Origin: Palsa-504 sp963819785
GTDB lineage: Bacteria > Actinomycetota > Actinomycetes > Streptosporangiales > Streptosporangiaceae
NCBI GenBank assembly: GCA_963819785.1
Contig: CAWFXW010000024.1
Location: 1-64,000 of the forward strand
Length of the DNA stretch: 64,000 nucleotides
Direction of reading: 5' to 3'
Shown: one piece after another, positions 16,216-25,008 of the stretch
Position numbering within the stretch: position 1 is the stretch's first letter
Layout: every line of letters starts with the position of its first letter
The notes under the pieces: generated by a model
Seen by the model: the letters and a program-made list of their open reading frames with translations, nothing else
The model's database searches: none
Told to the model about the DNA's origin: nothing
Made by a program: the position numbers and the translations under genes

Positions 16216-17571
16216 TTAGCCTGCTGAGGGCGCTCGGCCGGCGGGAGGGCGCTGGACGTAGGTAACGGTCATCGGGTTACGCAAGGCGATGGTGACATGC
16301 TCGGAGACCGGCGGGCTCGGCGCGCTGTAGCGCACGCCGGGCGCTGGGTCGTTCCCGGGGCCTCCGGGGTTGTACAGGGGCTTGTAGCGGCCGGTCGACG
16401 GGATCTCGACGGTGGTGATGCGCTGGGCCGCAGCCTCGCTGCCGTCCAGAACGATATCGATGTAGTTGTTCCGGACCTCGGTGTAGCAGGCGTCGTAGCT
16501 GGCCTGCTTCCTGCCGAGGTTCGCGAGCCCGACGACGCGCAGCGGCTTGCCGTCGATGTAGTACGTCTTGCCGGCCTGGGTGAGCGCGACCTTCCTTCCC
16601 GATGAGGTGACCGCGATGACGCGGAAGTACTGGTCATAGTCGGTCGGCAGCAGGGGGGTGACGCCGTTGGGAGCCATACCGCCCGACGTGTACATCCGGA
16701 GCCGGAACTTTGCCTGGCTGCCGTACAGGCTTATCCCGTCGTTGGGCAGGTTCTGGCGGAAGATCGGGGGCCCGGTGTTGCCCGCGGCCGACATCTTGCT
16801 GAGCTTCGCGGCCACGAGGGCGGGACCGCCTCGCTCGGCCGGGGGAATACCGGGACGGGTATAGGGCGAGCCCGGGGTCTTGACCGAGAACCCCACCGCG
16901 CTGACGATCCGCCGGCCCGGCCCGACCAGCTCGAGAGTTGACGAGCCACGGACCACCTGGACCGAGGTCGGGTAGATCGCGCCCGGCTGGTCCGGCGGGA
17001 CCCGGTTACCGAAGTGCCCGAACAGGACCGCCACCGACCGCTCGTTGTACTCGAAGTTCGGCCAGATCGACGTGACCTGCGGCGTGACGGACGTTCCGTT
17101 GCTGAGGCTGACCTTGAAGTCGTCTGCGTCCAGGGTGCTCGGCAGGATCGGCCAGCTGAACTCGACCGGCAGCCCGTCGGAGTAGTAGACGTCCTCGCCG
17201 TAAAAGCTCCGCACGCCCGAAGGCGCCGACGCCGAGGTATAGCTGGACAGCGGAGGCGTCTGCCCGTCAGCGCAGTGCACGTTGTTCCACGTGCCGCCGG
17301 CCAGGACCGCGAGGGTCTTGCTCAGCCCCACGTCGCTGGTGCTGAGGTCCGGCACGCCGACGATGCTGGTGAAGCCCAGCCCGGCGGCCATCATCTCGGG
17401 CTTCTGCGCCCAGATGTCAGCGTTGATGATGACGTCCTGGCGGAGGATCTGATAGCTCAGCGGGATCTTTCCGCCGCTCTGCTCCGGCATAGCCAGGCCG
17501 GCGTTCGCTAGCCCGGCTGATACGGCCAGGGCCAGCAGAGCCGTCGCGCGGGCCAGAACCGAGATCATCAT
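16216..17571 (-). CDS. Secreted protein of unknown function
   Basis: The product is about 451 aa with a signal peptide (MISVLARATALLALAVSAGL, cleavage near ANA-G). The mature part is beta-rich, with one Cys-containing region (NNVHCADGQTP) and strands such as LPVEFSWPILPSTLDADDF, SVQVVRGSSTLELVGPG and YYIDGKPLRVVGLANLG. I do not recognise a family. A GTG 45 nt upstream could extend the N-terminus, but neither start has a clear ribosome site; the chosen start puts the signal peptide at the N-terminus. The gene stands alone. Confidence 0.65.
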   Translation of the reverse strand: MMISVLARATALLALAVSAGLANAGLAMPEQSGGKIPLSYQILRQDVIINADIWAQKPEMMAAGLGFTSIVGVPDLSTSDVGLSKTLAVLAGGTWNNVHCADGQTPPLSSYTSASAPSGVRSFYGEDVYYSDGLPVEFSWPILPSTLDADDFKVSLSNGTSVTPQVTSIWPNFEYNERSVAVLFGHFGNRVPPDQPGAIYPTSVQVVRGSSTLELVGPGRRIVSAVGFSVKTPGSPYTRPGIPPAERGGPALVAAKLSKMSAAGNTGPPIFRQNLPNDGISLYGSQAKFRLRMYTSGGMAPNGVTPLLPTDYDQYFRVIAVTSSGRKVALTQAGKTYYIDGKPLRVVGLANLGRKQASYDACYTEVRNNYIDIVLDGSEAAAQRITTVEIPSTGRYKPLYNPGGPGNDPAPGVRYSAPSPPVSEHVTIALRNPMTVTYVQRPPAGRAPSAG

Positions 17572-17849
17572 GTCGGCGAGGTCTATCAGAAACTTGCCAC
17601 CGGAGTGACCCGACACGCCGACGCAAGGTGAACGACTATTTACTGAAAGTGATGCCGACGGTCAGTGAACGGCTCGGCCTGAGCACCGGCCGCCGGTAGC
17701 GGTGAGCAGACCCGCTCATCGGCATCGCATGTCAGGTCGACTTCGCGATGCGCCAAGGGAGATCGTGACGCGTCAGATTGACCAGTTCGGCGCTCCTCAA
17801 GCGATCATGACCAAGGGTCTGCTGACCGCGCAGAGCGGCGGATCTTTCG

Positions 17850-18304
17850 CGGCACGATTGCCCGCCGTGTATTCGGGTCCTGTAACCAGGCCTATGGCAT
17901 CTGTTTCACCGGGGCCGGGCTGATCGTTGTCGGCGGCTGGGAGGCCGGTGGCGAGCAGTACTGGAACCTGCTCGGCGGCGGGGTCGAGCCGGGCGAGACG
18001 CTGGAGGACTGCCTGGTCCGGGAAGTGCGGGAGGAAGGCTGCGCTCGCGTCGCCGGCAGCTCGCTACATCGGGTGCCAGCGCGTTGATGATCCCGGGCAC
18101 GCGGCTGGGCCCTGGCGCTATTACCAGACCCGCTTCTGGGCTCGGGCCGGGCTGTTGCCATGGGATCCGCGGCACGAGGTCCCCGAACGCCGCCTGGTCC
18201 GGCCGGAGGGCTTTCTCCAGGCCCTGAGCTGGGGCTCGGCCCCCAGTGCCGCCATCATCTTGGAGGAGGGGCTCAAGGTCGAGGCCGGGCACAGGAAGAG
18301 CTGA
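17850..18304 (+). pseudogene. NUDIX hydrolase, frameshifted
   Basis: One frame carries a complete Nudix box, GGVEPGETLEDCLVREVREE followed by G, preceded by GAGLIVVGGW and a catalytic-loop Trp. This frame stops at 18,091. The neighbouring frame picks up from ~18,050 with YIGCQRVDDPGHA, WRYYQTRFWARAGLLPW and ends at 18,304. Together they make a normal-sized NUDIX domain with a single indel near 18,040. The start codon is unclear, so the 5' boundary is approximate. Substrate unknown. Confidence 0.68.
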
Positions 18305-18626
18305 CGGCCCGGCGGCTGCCGCGGCCATCTCATCTGAGCCTGTCCGGGCGTACGACGTGAACCCGGCCGGGTGCTGCCGGCGGTGGCAAGCTACGGGGAT
18401 GCGACTGCGGAGCCCCGGCGGCATCGATGGCGCCCTATCAGGCTGTCCTGCGCGCTGACCGGGCAGTGGCGGGTATTGACCGGGAGCGCACATGCCGCTG
18501 AGCTGTCGCCGTGCGGTGCCTGGCATCGTTGAGCAGGCCGCCCCGGCTGCATCGGCCGGGGCAGACGGTGGCGGGCAGCCAGATCGGCGCTAGCGGCGGC
18601 CGGCGGCACGGCAGGAGGCAGCGAGG

Positions 18627-19466
18627 ATGAGCGAGAGCCGGGCGCCTGAGGTCCGCGACCTCGGGCAAGTCACGTTCCACATCGAAGGTCCCCTCGGGAT
18701 CGTCACCCTCAACCGGCCACAGGTGCTGAACGCCCAGGGCTACGAACTGCTGGCCCAGGTCGACCAGGCGTTCGACCTGGCGCAGGCCGACCAGGGTATC
18801 CGCGTGGTGATCGTGCGCGGCGCGGGCGGCGTGTTCTCGGCCGGCCACGATCTGAGCCCAGGCCAGCAGCGGGGCGAGGACCCGCTGGAGCGGTATGACG
18901 AGTTCAAGAAGTACAACCTGGACCTGCTGCTCAAGTGGCGCGACTTTCCCAAGCCCACCATCGCGATGGCCGACGGCTACTGCATCTACGCCGGGTGGAT
19001 GCTGGCGGCCGTCATGGACCTGGTGTTCGCCTCCGACCAGGCGCAGTTCCTGGGCGGGTTCGTGGAGTACAACTCCATCCCCTGGGACCTGGGCTTCCGC
19101 AAGGCCAAGGAGATCTGCTTCGAGAGCCGCTTCATGACCGCCGCGGAGTGCCAGGCCGCTGGCTTCGTCTCCCGCGTCTTCCCCGCAGCAGACCTCGAGC
19201 GTGAGACCCGTGCCTTCGCCCGCCGCGTCGCCGAGAATCACCCGTTCACCCTCCGGATGACCAAGCTGCAGATCAACAAGGCCCAGGACGCCCAGGGCTT
19301 CCGGTCACTGCTGGAGGACAGCCTGGGCGACTACATCGCCATGATGTTCATGCCCGGCTTCAGCACGATCCTGGAAGACAACAAGCGCCTGCGCGCCGTC
19401 GACCTCGCCGTCCGCGGTCGGCGAGGCGAGCGCTACGGCCAGGACGGCACCCAGCGCGAGACCTGA
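18627..19466 (+). CDS. Enoyl-CoA hydratase/isomerase (crotonase) family protein
   Basis: The protein is 279 aa and starts after a GGAGG-containing leader. The crotonase fold is clear: GIVTLNRPQVLNAQ, RVVIVRGAGGVFSAGHDL (oxyanion-hole region), PTIAMADGYCIYAGWMLA, and DLVFASDQAQF. The usual catalytic Glu of the GGGxxLA region is replaced by the Trp/Met-rich AGWMLAAV, and EYNSIPWDLG occupies the second site, so hydratase activity is not assured. It could be a dehydratase or thioesterase variant. It converges on the histidine-kinase gene. Confidence 0.85.
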   Translation: MSESRAPEVRDLGQVTFHIEGPLGIVTLNRPQVLNAQGYELLAQVDQAFDLAQADQGIRVVIVRGAGGVFSAGHDLSPGQQRGEDPLERYDEFKKYNLDLLLKWRDFPKPTIAMADGYCIYAGWMLAAVMDLVFASDQAQFLGGFVEYNSIPWDLGFRKAKEICFESRFMTAAECQAAGFVSRVFPAADLERETRAFARRVAENHPFTLRMTKLQINKAQDAQGFRSLLEDSLGDYIAMMFMPGFSTILEDNKRLRAVDLAVRGRRGERYGQDGTQRET

Positions 19467-19475
19467 CTGACGGCC

Positions 19476-20774
19476 CTAAGCTCGCCGCCCCGCCGATCGC
19501 CTGGTTCTGTCGCTGCGTTGACCGGTGAGGCGGTCATCCGGTCTAGCGGTGGCCGCGACGTTTTGCGGTTTTGCGGGGTGCGGGAAGGATCTGCTGAGGT
19601 CAGGATCGGGAAAGGTCACCTCGATCTGGAGCCCGCCGGTGTCCTGCGGTCGGGCGGAGATGCGGGCGCCGTGAGCGTCGGCGATGGCCTGCACGACGGC
19701 CAGGCCGAGGCCGTGTTCTTCGCCGTGGCCGACCCGGTCCGCGGCTAGTCGCTGGAATGGCTGGAAGAGCCGGTTCACTGCGGCCGCTGGCACTGCGGGC
19801 CCGGTATTGGCCACTGATAGGACGGCGCGGGAATTCACGGTGTTTGTGGTGATTTCGACCCGGCCGCCGGGGACGTTGTGGCGTAGGGCGTTATCCACGA
19901 GGTTCACGACCAGCTGCCTGGCCAGGCGCGGACTGCCCGCCGCTAGTGCCAGGCCGAGAGCGGTGCGTAGGGTCAGGTTCCGGCGGTCCGCGTCGGGCTG
20001 CCGGGTGGCTAGGACCTGGCCGGTCACCTTGGCTAGGTCGATGGGCTCCCGCTGGTCGAGGCCGGCCTGGCCCCGCGCGAGGGTGAGCAGCGCATCAATC
20101 AGCCGCTGCTGCTCGGTGCCGGAGGCCAGGACCCGCTCGTGTGCGGCGCTGAGCGTTTCGATGGTGGCGCCGGGATCGGCTAGGGCGACCTGGCTGATGA
20201 CCCGCTGCCGGGCCAGCGGGGTGCGCAGTTCGTGGGCGGCGTTGGTGATGAACTGGCGCTGGGCGGCGAAGGATGATTCGAGCCGGGCGAGCAGCCCGTC
20301 GAACGTGTCCGCGAGTTCCTTGAGCTCGTTATCGGGAGCGCGCAGGGCCAGCCGTTCGCCCAGGCTGGCGGCGGAGATCTCGCGGGCGGCGGCGGTGATC
20401 GTCCGGATCGGCCGCAGCATGCGGGCTGCGATGAACCAGCCGAGCGCGATCGACAGGGCCGCCGTGACGGCCAGCGCTGCCGCTGACTGGATGAGCAGTT
20501 CGTGCAGCACGGCCGCGTGCTGCTGCACAGCCATGGCTCGCGCCTGCCCGGCACCGATGACGTGGCACTTTGAGGGCTCACCTGGCCTGGCGCACAGGGC
20601 GTTTCCGGCCGTGTTGCCGGTGAAGGCCTGGACGACCAGAGCATAGGTCACGGCGAGCAGCACGGCGCCAGAGGCCAGGAACAGGCCGCCGTACCACAGG
20701 GTCAGCCGGAGCCGCGCGGTGCGCTGCGGTCGTCGGGCCCGTGCGATCATCGCGGTGAGCCCGCGGCGTTTCAT
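19476..20774 (-). CDS. Two-component sensor histidine kinase
   Basis: The protein is 432 aa from an ATG that overlaps the regulator's stop (ATGA). Two membrane helices (LTLWYGGLFLASGAVLLAVT and AAALAVTAALSIALGWFIAA) flank a short extracytoplasmic loop containing two Cys. HAMP follows (RMLRPIRTITAAAREI), then HisKA with phospho-His at about residue 181 (NAAHELRTPLARQ). The ATPase domain has N-box VVNLVDNALRHN and G-box HGEEHGLGLAVVQ. The signal is unknown. Its cognate regulator upstream is truncated, so the pathway is probably dead. Confidence 0.92.
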   Translation of the reverse strand: MKRRGLTAMIARARRPQRTARLRLTLWYGGLFLASGAVLLAVTYALVVQAFTGNTAGNALCARPGEPSKCHVIGAGQARAMAVQQHAAVLHELLIQSAAALAVTAALSIALGWFIAARMLRPIRTITAAAREISAASLGERLALRAPDNELKELADTFDGLLARLESSFAAQRQFITNAAHELRTPLARQRVISQVALADPGATIETLSAAHERVLASGTEQQRLIDALLTLARGQAGLDQREPIDLAKVTGQVLATRQPDADRRNLTLRTALGLALAAGSPRLARQLVVNLVDNALRHNVPGGRVEITTNTVNSRAVLSVANTGPAVPAAAVNRLFQPFQRLAADRVGHGEEHGLGLAVVQAIADAHGARISARPQDTGGLQIEVTFPDPDLSRSFPHPAKPQNVAATARPDDRLTGQRSDRTRRSAGRRA

Positions 20775-21238
20775 GACTGTTCTCCGATCCGGTACCCGGA
20801 TCGTGCGACCGTGTCGATCAGGGGCGGGTCGCCGAGCTTCGCCCGCACCCGGCTGACCGTGATCTTCACGGCGGCGGTGAACGGGTCGGCGTTCTCGTCC
20901 CACACCCGCTCCAGCAGTTCCTCGGCCGATACCGCCCGGCCACTCGCGGCGAGCAGCACCTCCAGCACCCCGAACTCCTTAGGGGCCAGGTCGAGCTGCC
21001 GGCCCGCCCGCCAGGCGCTTCGCCGGGCGGTATCGACCACCAGGTCGCCGCGTCGCAGCACCGGCGGGATCGCCGGCTGCGCGCGGCGGAACAGGGCGCC
21101 GATCCGGGCGACAAGCTCGGCGAAGTCGAATGGCTTGCCCAGGTAGTCATCGGCACCCAGGCCGAGCCCTTTCACTAGGTCCTCGGTTTCCGCCGTCCGG
21201 ATGCGCTGCGGGCGATCGCCTCGGCCTGCCGCACGCAA
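20771..21238 (-). pseudogene. OmpR-type response regulator lacking its receiver N-terminus
   Basis: The readable part starts in the last third of a receiver domain (TEDLVKGLGLGADDYLGKPF with the conserved Lys, then ELVARIGALFRRAQ). It continues into an intact winged-helix DNA-binding domain (LAPKEFGVLEVLLA, AVKITVSRVRAKLG, then IDTVARSGYRIG). The phospho-acceptor Asp and acidic pocket are missing. Upstream sequence is instead the start of an alpha/beta hydrolase, so a deletion joined the two near 21,200. Any product would be unregulated. Confidence 0.82.
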
Positions 21239-21378
21239 TACGGCGGCCCTGCCATGACGGTGCCCGTCAGGTCAGGGACGCTCACCTCGCAACCCCGCGC
21301 GGCCAGGTCAGCCGCGACCAGAGCCCAGGTCGCCGACCCGACCAGCGGGCTATGAACGAGCAGCAGCCGGGCAGCCAC
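21175..21378 (-). pseudogene. Alpha/beta hydrolase N-terminal fragment
   Basis: A GTG start preceded by AGGAGG gives MAARLLLVHSPLVGSATWAL, then VAADLAARGCEVSVPDL, the first beta-alpha-beta unit of an alpha/beta hydrolase (HSPLVG is the oxyanion loop). After about 55 residues it runs into the truncated response regulator in a different frame. The nucleophile elbow and the rest are gone. It marks one side of a deletion joint. Confidence 0.6.
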
Positions 21379-21562
21379 CTCCTATTCGTACCATCGGGCC
21401 TGCCATGCTGGTCTCGCGATCCACCGAACCGAATGCCCGATCTTGCGCGGTTGCACCGATGGTCTCCCCGCCTGGCCACGCGGCGCCAGAACGAACGGCA
21501 GTGTGCGCACTGCTCCAGACGAGGGCCGATTACGCTTCGTGGGCTCTATGAATCGGGGTTGT

Positions 21563-23215
21563 TCAGTGCGCCGTAGTGACATTGCCTGGCTTGAATGTCA
21601 GCGCTGTCAGCGTGACTGTGGCGTTCCATTGGGCTTTCTGATTAGCAGGGTAGCTCCAGGAGAGAGTATCGATAGAGCCGGGGCCGACCACGTCTCGCTG
21701 GTACACGATGGTACGTCCGCTATTCTTGTAGCCGCTCACGGTGACAATGTCCCCGCTGATATTGGCATAGACGACAGACAGGAGGCGGCCGTCGGCCGCT
21801 TCGTCCTGCCCGGGTGAATAGTTAAGAACGTTATTTGTTCCGTAAGCCGCCAGTAGAACCTGACCATCCGGTGAGGTCCATGCTTGTCCGTCGCCGTCTT
21901 CGGGTGGCGGCTGTGCCTTGAAGGACGAGGGCCAGAGCGCGGTAAATCCGTAACGCGGATTAGCGTACTGATTGTAGCCGGGTGCGGCGCTTCCCTGGCT
22001 GCCGGGAGATGGCGATGGCGGCAGTGAGGACCCTGGTGAGCTAGCGGTCGCGGACACAGATGGGTGCAGCTTCACCGCTGGAGGTGGCGTGCTCGAATGG
22101 GAGGTGGCGGATGCTGCGCGGACGCTGGTGCCCGAGGGTGAATGGGAGGAGCCCGTGGTCACGACGATAACCGCGCCGACCCCTACCGCGGCCGTGGCAG
22201 CAACTGCCATGAGCATACGGAGGTGCTTGAGGTGCCGGAGGTGCCATAGGTGCCGGGATTCCCGGGGTTCCTGCGGTGCTTGCGGTGCCGGTGGGCTAAA
22301 AGGCAGGTTGACCTGCTCCACGGCGGCGCCTTGCATCGCCGGAGTAGCGCCGGACGGCCACAGGGCGGCCAGCAGCAGCGCCGCCTCGGCCAGGCGCGAC
22401 CGGCCGCGTTCCTCCCAGTACGGGCCGTACGCGTCTACGGCGACCGCGCGCAGGTCGGTGACGAAGGCGGCCGCGTCGGCGGGCCGGTCCCCGGGGTTCT
22501 TGGCCAGCCCGGCCGTGACCAGCGGCCGTAGCGGCCCGGGTACCGGATCCAGCGGTACCGGGTCGGAGCGGTGCTGGGCCAGCAGCGCCTCGGTGGTCTG
22601 CCCGGTAAACGGCGGGCGCCCGGTCAGGCACTCGTAGAAGGTCGCCGTGGCCGCGTAGACATCCCCGGCCGGGCTGGCCGGGGCACCGCCGAACTGCTCC
22701 GGCGGCGCGTACGCCAACGTGCCCGCTGGGACCGGCCGGTCTCCGGCCCGCGCCGCGATGCCGAAATCGGTGAGTTTGCTGGCTCCCTCCCCGTTGACCA
22801 GCACGTTCTCCGGCTTGTAATCGCGGTGCACCACCCCCCGCCGGTGCGCCGCGGCCAGGCCCAGCAGCGACCCCTGGAGCACCACCAGCGCCGCCTCCGC
22901 GGTGGTCTTGCCCTGACGGGCCAAGATCTCCCGCACCGAGACCCCGTTGACGAGCTCCATCACGATGGCCGCCCCGGCCGACGACTCGACGTACTCATAC
23001 AGCCGGACCACGTTCGGATCATTCAGCGACGCCAGCATGGCCGCCTCCGCGCGGAACATCGCCGCGAACCCCGGATCGGCCAGCAACTCACGGCGCAGGA
23101 ACTTGACCGCCACCAAAGTCCCCGACTCGCCGTGCCTGGCCAGCACCACCTCGCCGAACCCGCCCGAACCCAGCGCCCGCAGCTCGGCGTACCCGGGAAC
23201 CTTCCACTCCGGCAT
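21563..23215 (-). CDS. PknB-type Ser/Thr protein kinase, membrane-anchored
   Basis: The protein is 550 aa. The kinase domain covers residues 1-260: Gly loop LGSGGFGEVVLARHG, catalytic Lys in VAVKFLRREL, HRDYKPENVLV (catalytic loop with Tyr in place of the usual Leu/Ile), DFG in KLTDFGIAA, and APPEQF. A charged juxtamembrane stretch rich in HLRHLKHLR leads to one TM helix (MLMAVAATAAVGVGAVIVV). A Ser/Pro linker and an extracytoplasmic domain of ~130 aa follow. Architecture matches actinobacterial STPKs that sense the envelope. No phosphatase or FHA gene is adjacent. Confidence 0.92.
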   Translation of the reverse strand: MPEWKVPGYAELRALGSGGFGEVVLARHGESGTLVAVKFLRRELLADPGFAAMFRAEAAMLASLNDPNVVRLYEYVESSAGAAIVMELVNGVSVREILARQGKTTAEAALVVLQGSLLGLAAAHRRGVVHRDYKPENVLVNGEGASKLTDFGIAARAGDRPVPAGTLAYAPPEQFGGAPASPAGDVYAATATFYECLTGRPPFTGQTTEALLAQHRSDPVPLDPVPGPLRPLVTAGLAKNPGDRPADAAAFVTDLRAVAVDAYGPYWEERGRSRLAEAALLLAALWPSGATPAMQGAAVEQVNLPFSPPAPQAPQEPRESRHLWHLRHLKHLRMLMAVAATAAVGVGAVIVVTTGSSHSPSGTSVRAASATSHSSTPPPAVKLHPSVSATASSPGSSLPPSPSPGSQGSAAPGYNQYANPRYGFTALWPSSFKAQPPPEDGDGQAWTSPDGQVLLAAYGTNNVLNYSPGQDEAADGRLLSVVYANISGDIVTVSGYKNSGRTIVYQRDVVGPGSIDTLSWSYPANQKAQWNATVTLTALTFKPGNVTTAH

Positions 23216-24250
23216 GTCAATCCGCCCCCTCCGACGGGCCAGCCCAGCCCGCGCCAGCCCGACCTGAGGGCCTGCCCTGCGATCTCAAGCCACGCGCATT
23301 CATGGCTCTGGCCCCTGACATTAGGCATGTAAACCGCATCCTGCACGGCGACGCCGGCTTGCTGAGCGGCTGCGCCAGTCGGCGGTACGGCTGAAGCGCC
23401 CGCCGGCAGGGGATCATTTGGCCCGCAGCCAGGGCGACAGCGATTCCAGGAACGCGCCATGCGACGTCCGCCGGGACGCGGGCCGGCGCCATCCCGCCAT
23501 CAGTTGCGTCGACCGACGGCGCGGGATCGGGCTCGGATGGCACTTTCCGCATCTGGCCTACCTCGCGCCTTAGCGGGTCCGCTGCTTCGGCATCACAACA
23601 AATTCAGGCATAAATACCGTCCCCCCGGCCGCCCTGGCGACCGTCCATTCCCGGCTCCGCCGGTGCCCGCTACATCAGCGCAGCTGCCGCCCTCCCGGCC
23701 ACACTGGCCACCTGGCCGACCGCAAACTGAGTACCTGAGTCTTGCACCACGACCATCATTAGGTCAATGCCTGCCAGACCGCCATATAAATGATCAATCA
23801 GAATCCGCCACCCGCTTTTAGCGCTAGATAACGAGGCATAATATACGTTCGCCCTCCCGAGCCGAACCCGCCCCACTCATAACGCTAGATAATCTGGCAA
23901 CGCAAAGGCGCGTGTGCCTATACCGTGTTCACTCGCATGAGTGCGTGTCGGCAGTCGCGCCGATCACCCGGATATGCGCGCAGCGCAGGCTATGTTGTCA
24001 CGCTCCCGTCGTGTACCAAACGACGGATATCGCGTAGAGCGCCAGGCACAGTGCGTCACTGTAGGTATTCATACTCGCTGTCCATGGCGCCGGTGAGCCG
24101 GCTGCCCCGCAGCGTCCAACGTCCGCGTCAGACCCGAGTTGAGCCAATTTAGTGCGTACCTGAGTACCTGTGGATGCGGTCAAGCGCGTCGGGGAGGTCG
24201 GGCATGGGATCTACGGCGGTGATGGTGCAGGTGCCGGTGCGGAGGGTTGC
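23216..24250. other. Large intergenic region with AT-richer repeats
   Basis: About 1 kb without a credible gene. At ~23,730-23,900 the composition drops to roughly half A+T. Here CGCTAGATAA occurs twice as a direct repeat (23,822-23,831 and 23,883-23,892), 61 bp apart. GTACCTGAGT-like words recur near 23,730 and 24,150. These could be regulator-binding or attachment sites. The upstream promoter of the next gene is conserved with the paralog at 7.9 kb. Confidence 0.45.
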
Positions 24251-24256
24251 TATCGT
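24251..24256 (+). promoter_or_regulatory. Putative -10 element for a leaderless gene, copy 2
   Basis: TATCGT, preceded by TGC (extended -10 pattern), ends 6 nt before the ATG at 24,263. This is identical in spacing to TATTGT upstream of the paralog at 7,915. There is no Shine-Dalgarno sequence. Confidence 0.55.
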
Positions 24257-24262
24257 GCGTCT

Positions 24263-24889
24263 ATGGACGACGGGTGGCGCGTCTGCATTGCGTTCGGTGT
24301 CCTGCCGCGCAGCTTGCATTCCTTCCGGCGGGCGCTGATCTCTGCGTTGGGCAGCCGCCTCGGCGATCAGGTAGCGGTCAGCTCGAGCCGGTGGGGTACC
24401 CAGATCTTCGTGTACGCCCCCAGCGCCGGATCGGCTGATGAGGCCGCGCACGTGGCGCGTGAGGTGCTCGCGCGGCGCGACGTCAGCGCGCCCGTCCGGA
24501 CGGAGTTCTGGAGCCCGCGGGGCCAGGAGTGGCGGAATGCGGCGGACGAGCCGTCCGCCGATCCCGTTGCCGAGCGGCAGGCTGTGCACGAAGCCCGTCA
24601 GGAGCGAGAGCGGCAAGCGTCGGTGACGTCCGGCCGTCCCGCGCGGGAGGTGTGGGTCGAATTGCCGTCACACGAGGATGTGGTGCACCTAGCCGGGCAT
24701 CTTGCCGCCCGGGGATGGCGGGTCCGCCCGCGCCGCAGGCACCTCATCGTCGGCGCGGACTGCGAAGACGACGCTAAGAGCCTGGCCCGGGAGCTGTCCG
24801 GTGACGGCCGCGCTGATGCGGATGCGGCCTTCCGGGTCCGGCGGGTCGATATATATGCACCCTGGCCTGGCGGTGGCGCCGGTAGTTGA
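24263..24889 (+). CDS. Orphan protein with two tandem alpha/beta domains, copy 2
   Basis: This 208-residue protein is a clear paralog of the one at 7.9 kb. Shared blocks include IFVYAP-AGSAD-AA-VAR-VLAR, VRTEFWS, ADEPSADPVAER, LAARGWRVR-RRRHL-VGADCE and DDAK-L-REL-GDG. The linker between the two halves is longer and more charged (HEARQERERQ). The N-terminal first strand differs most. Genes with the same upstream DNA 16 kb apart suggest a dispersed duplication. Function unknown; likely soluble and cytoplasmic. Confidence 0.65.
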   Translation: MDDGWRVCIAFGVLPRSLHSFRRALISALGSRLGDQVAVSSSRWGTQIFVYAPSAGSADEAAHVAREVLARRDVSAPVRTEFWSPRGQEWRNAADEPSADPVAERQAVHEARQERERQASVTSGRPAREVWVELPSHEDVVHLAGHLAARGWRVRPRRRHLIVGADCEDDAKSLARELSGDGRADADAAFRVRRVDIYAPWPGGGAGS

Positions 24890-25008
24890 TCCGGGTCGTG
24901 TGAGAGTCTTGCGGCCCGCGTTGCGGGCAGGAAGGCCCGGCAGCAACATGGCGACGAGGAAGAAGCACGCGGCCAGCAAATTAGCAGGTCACCACACCGC
25001 GCCATCGG

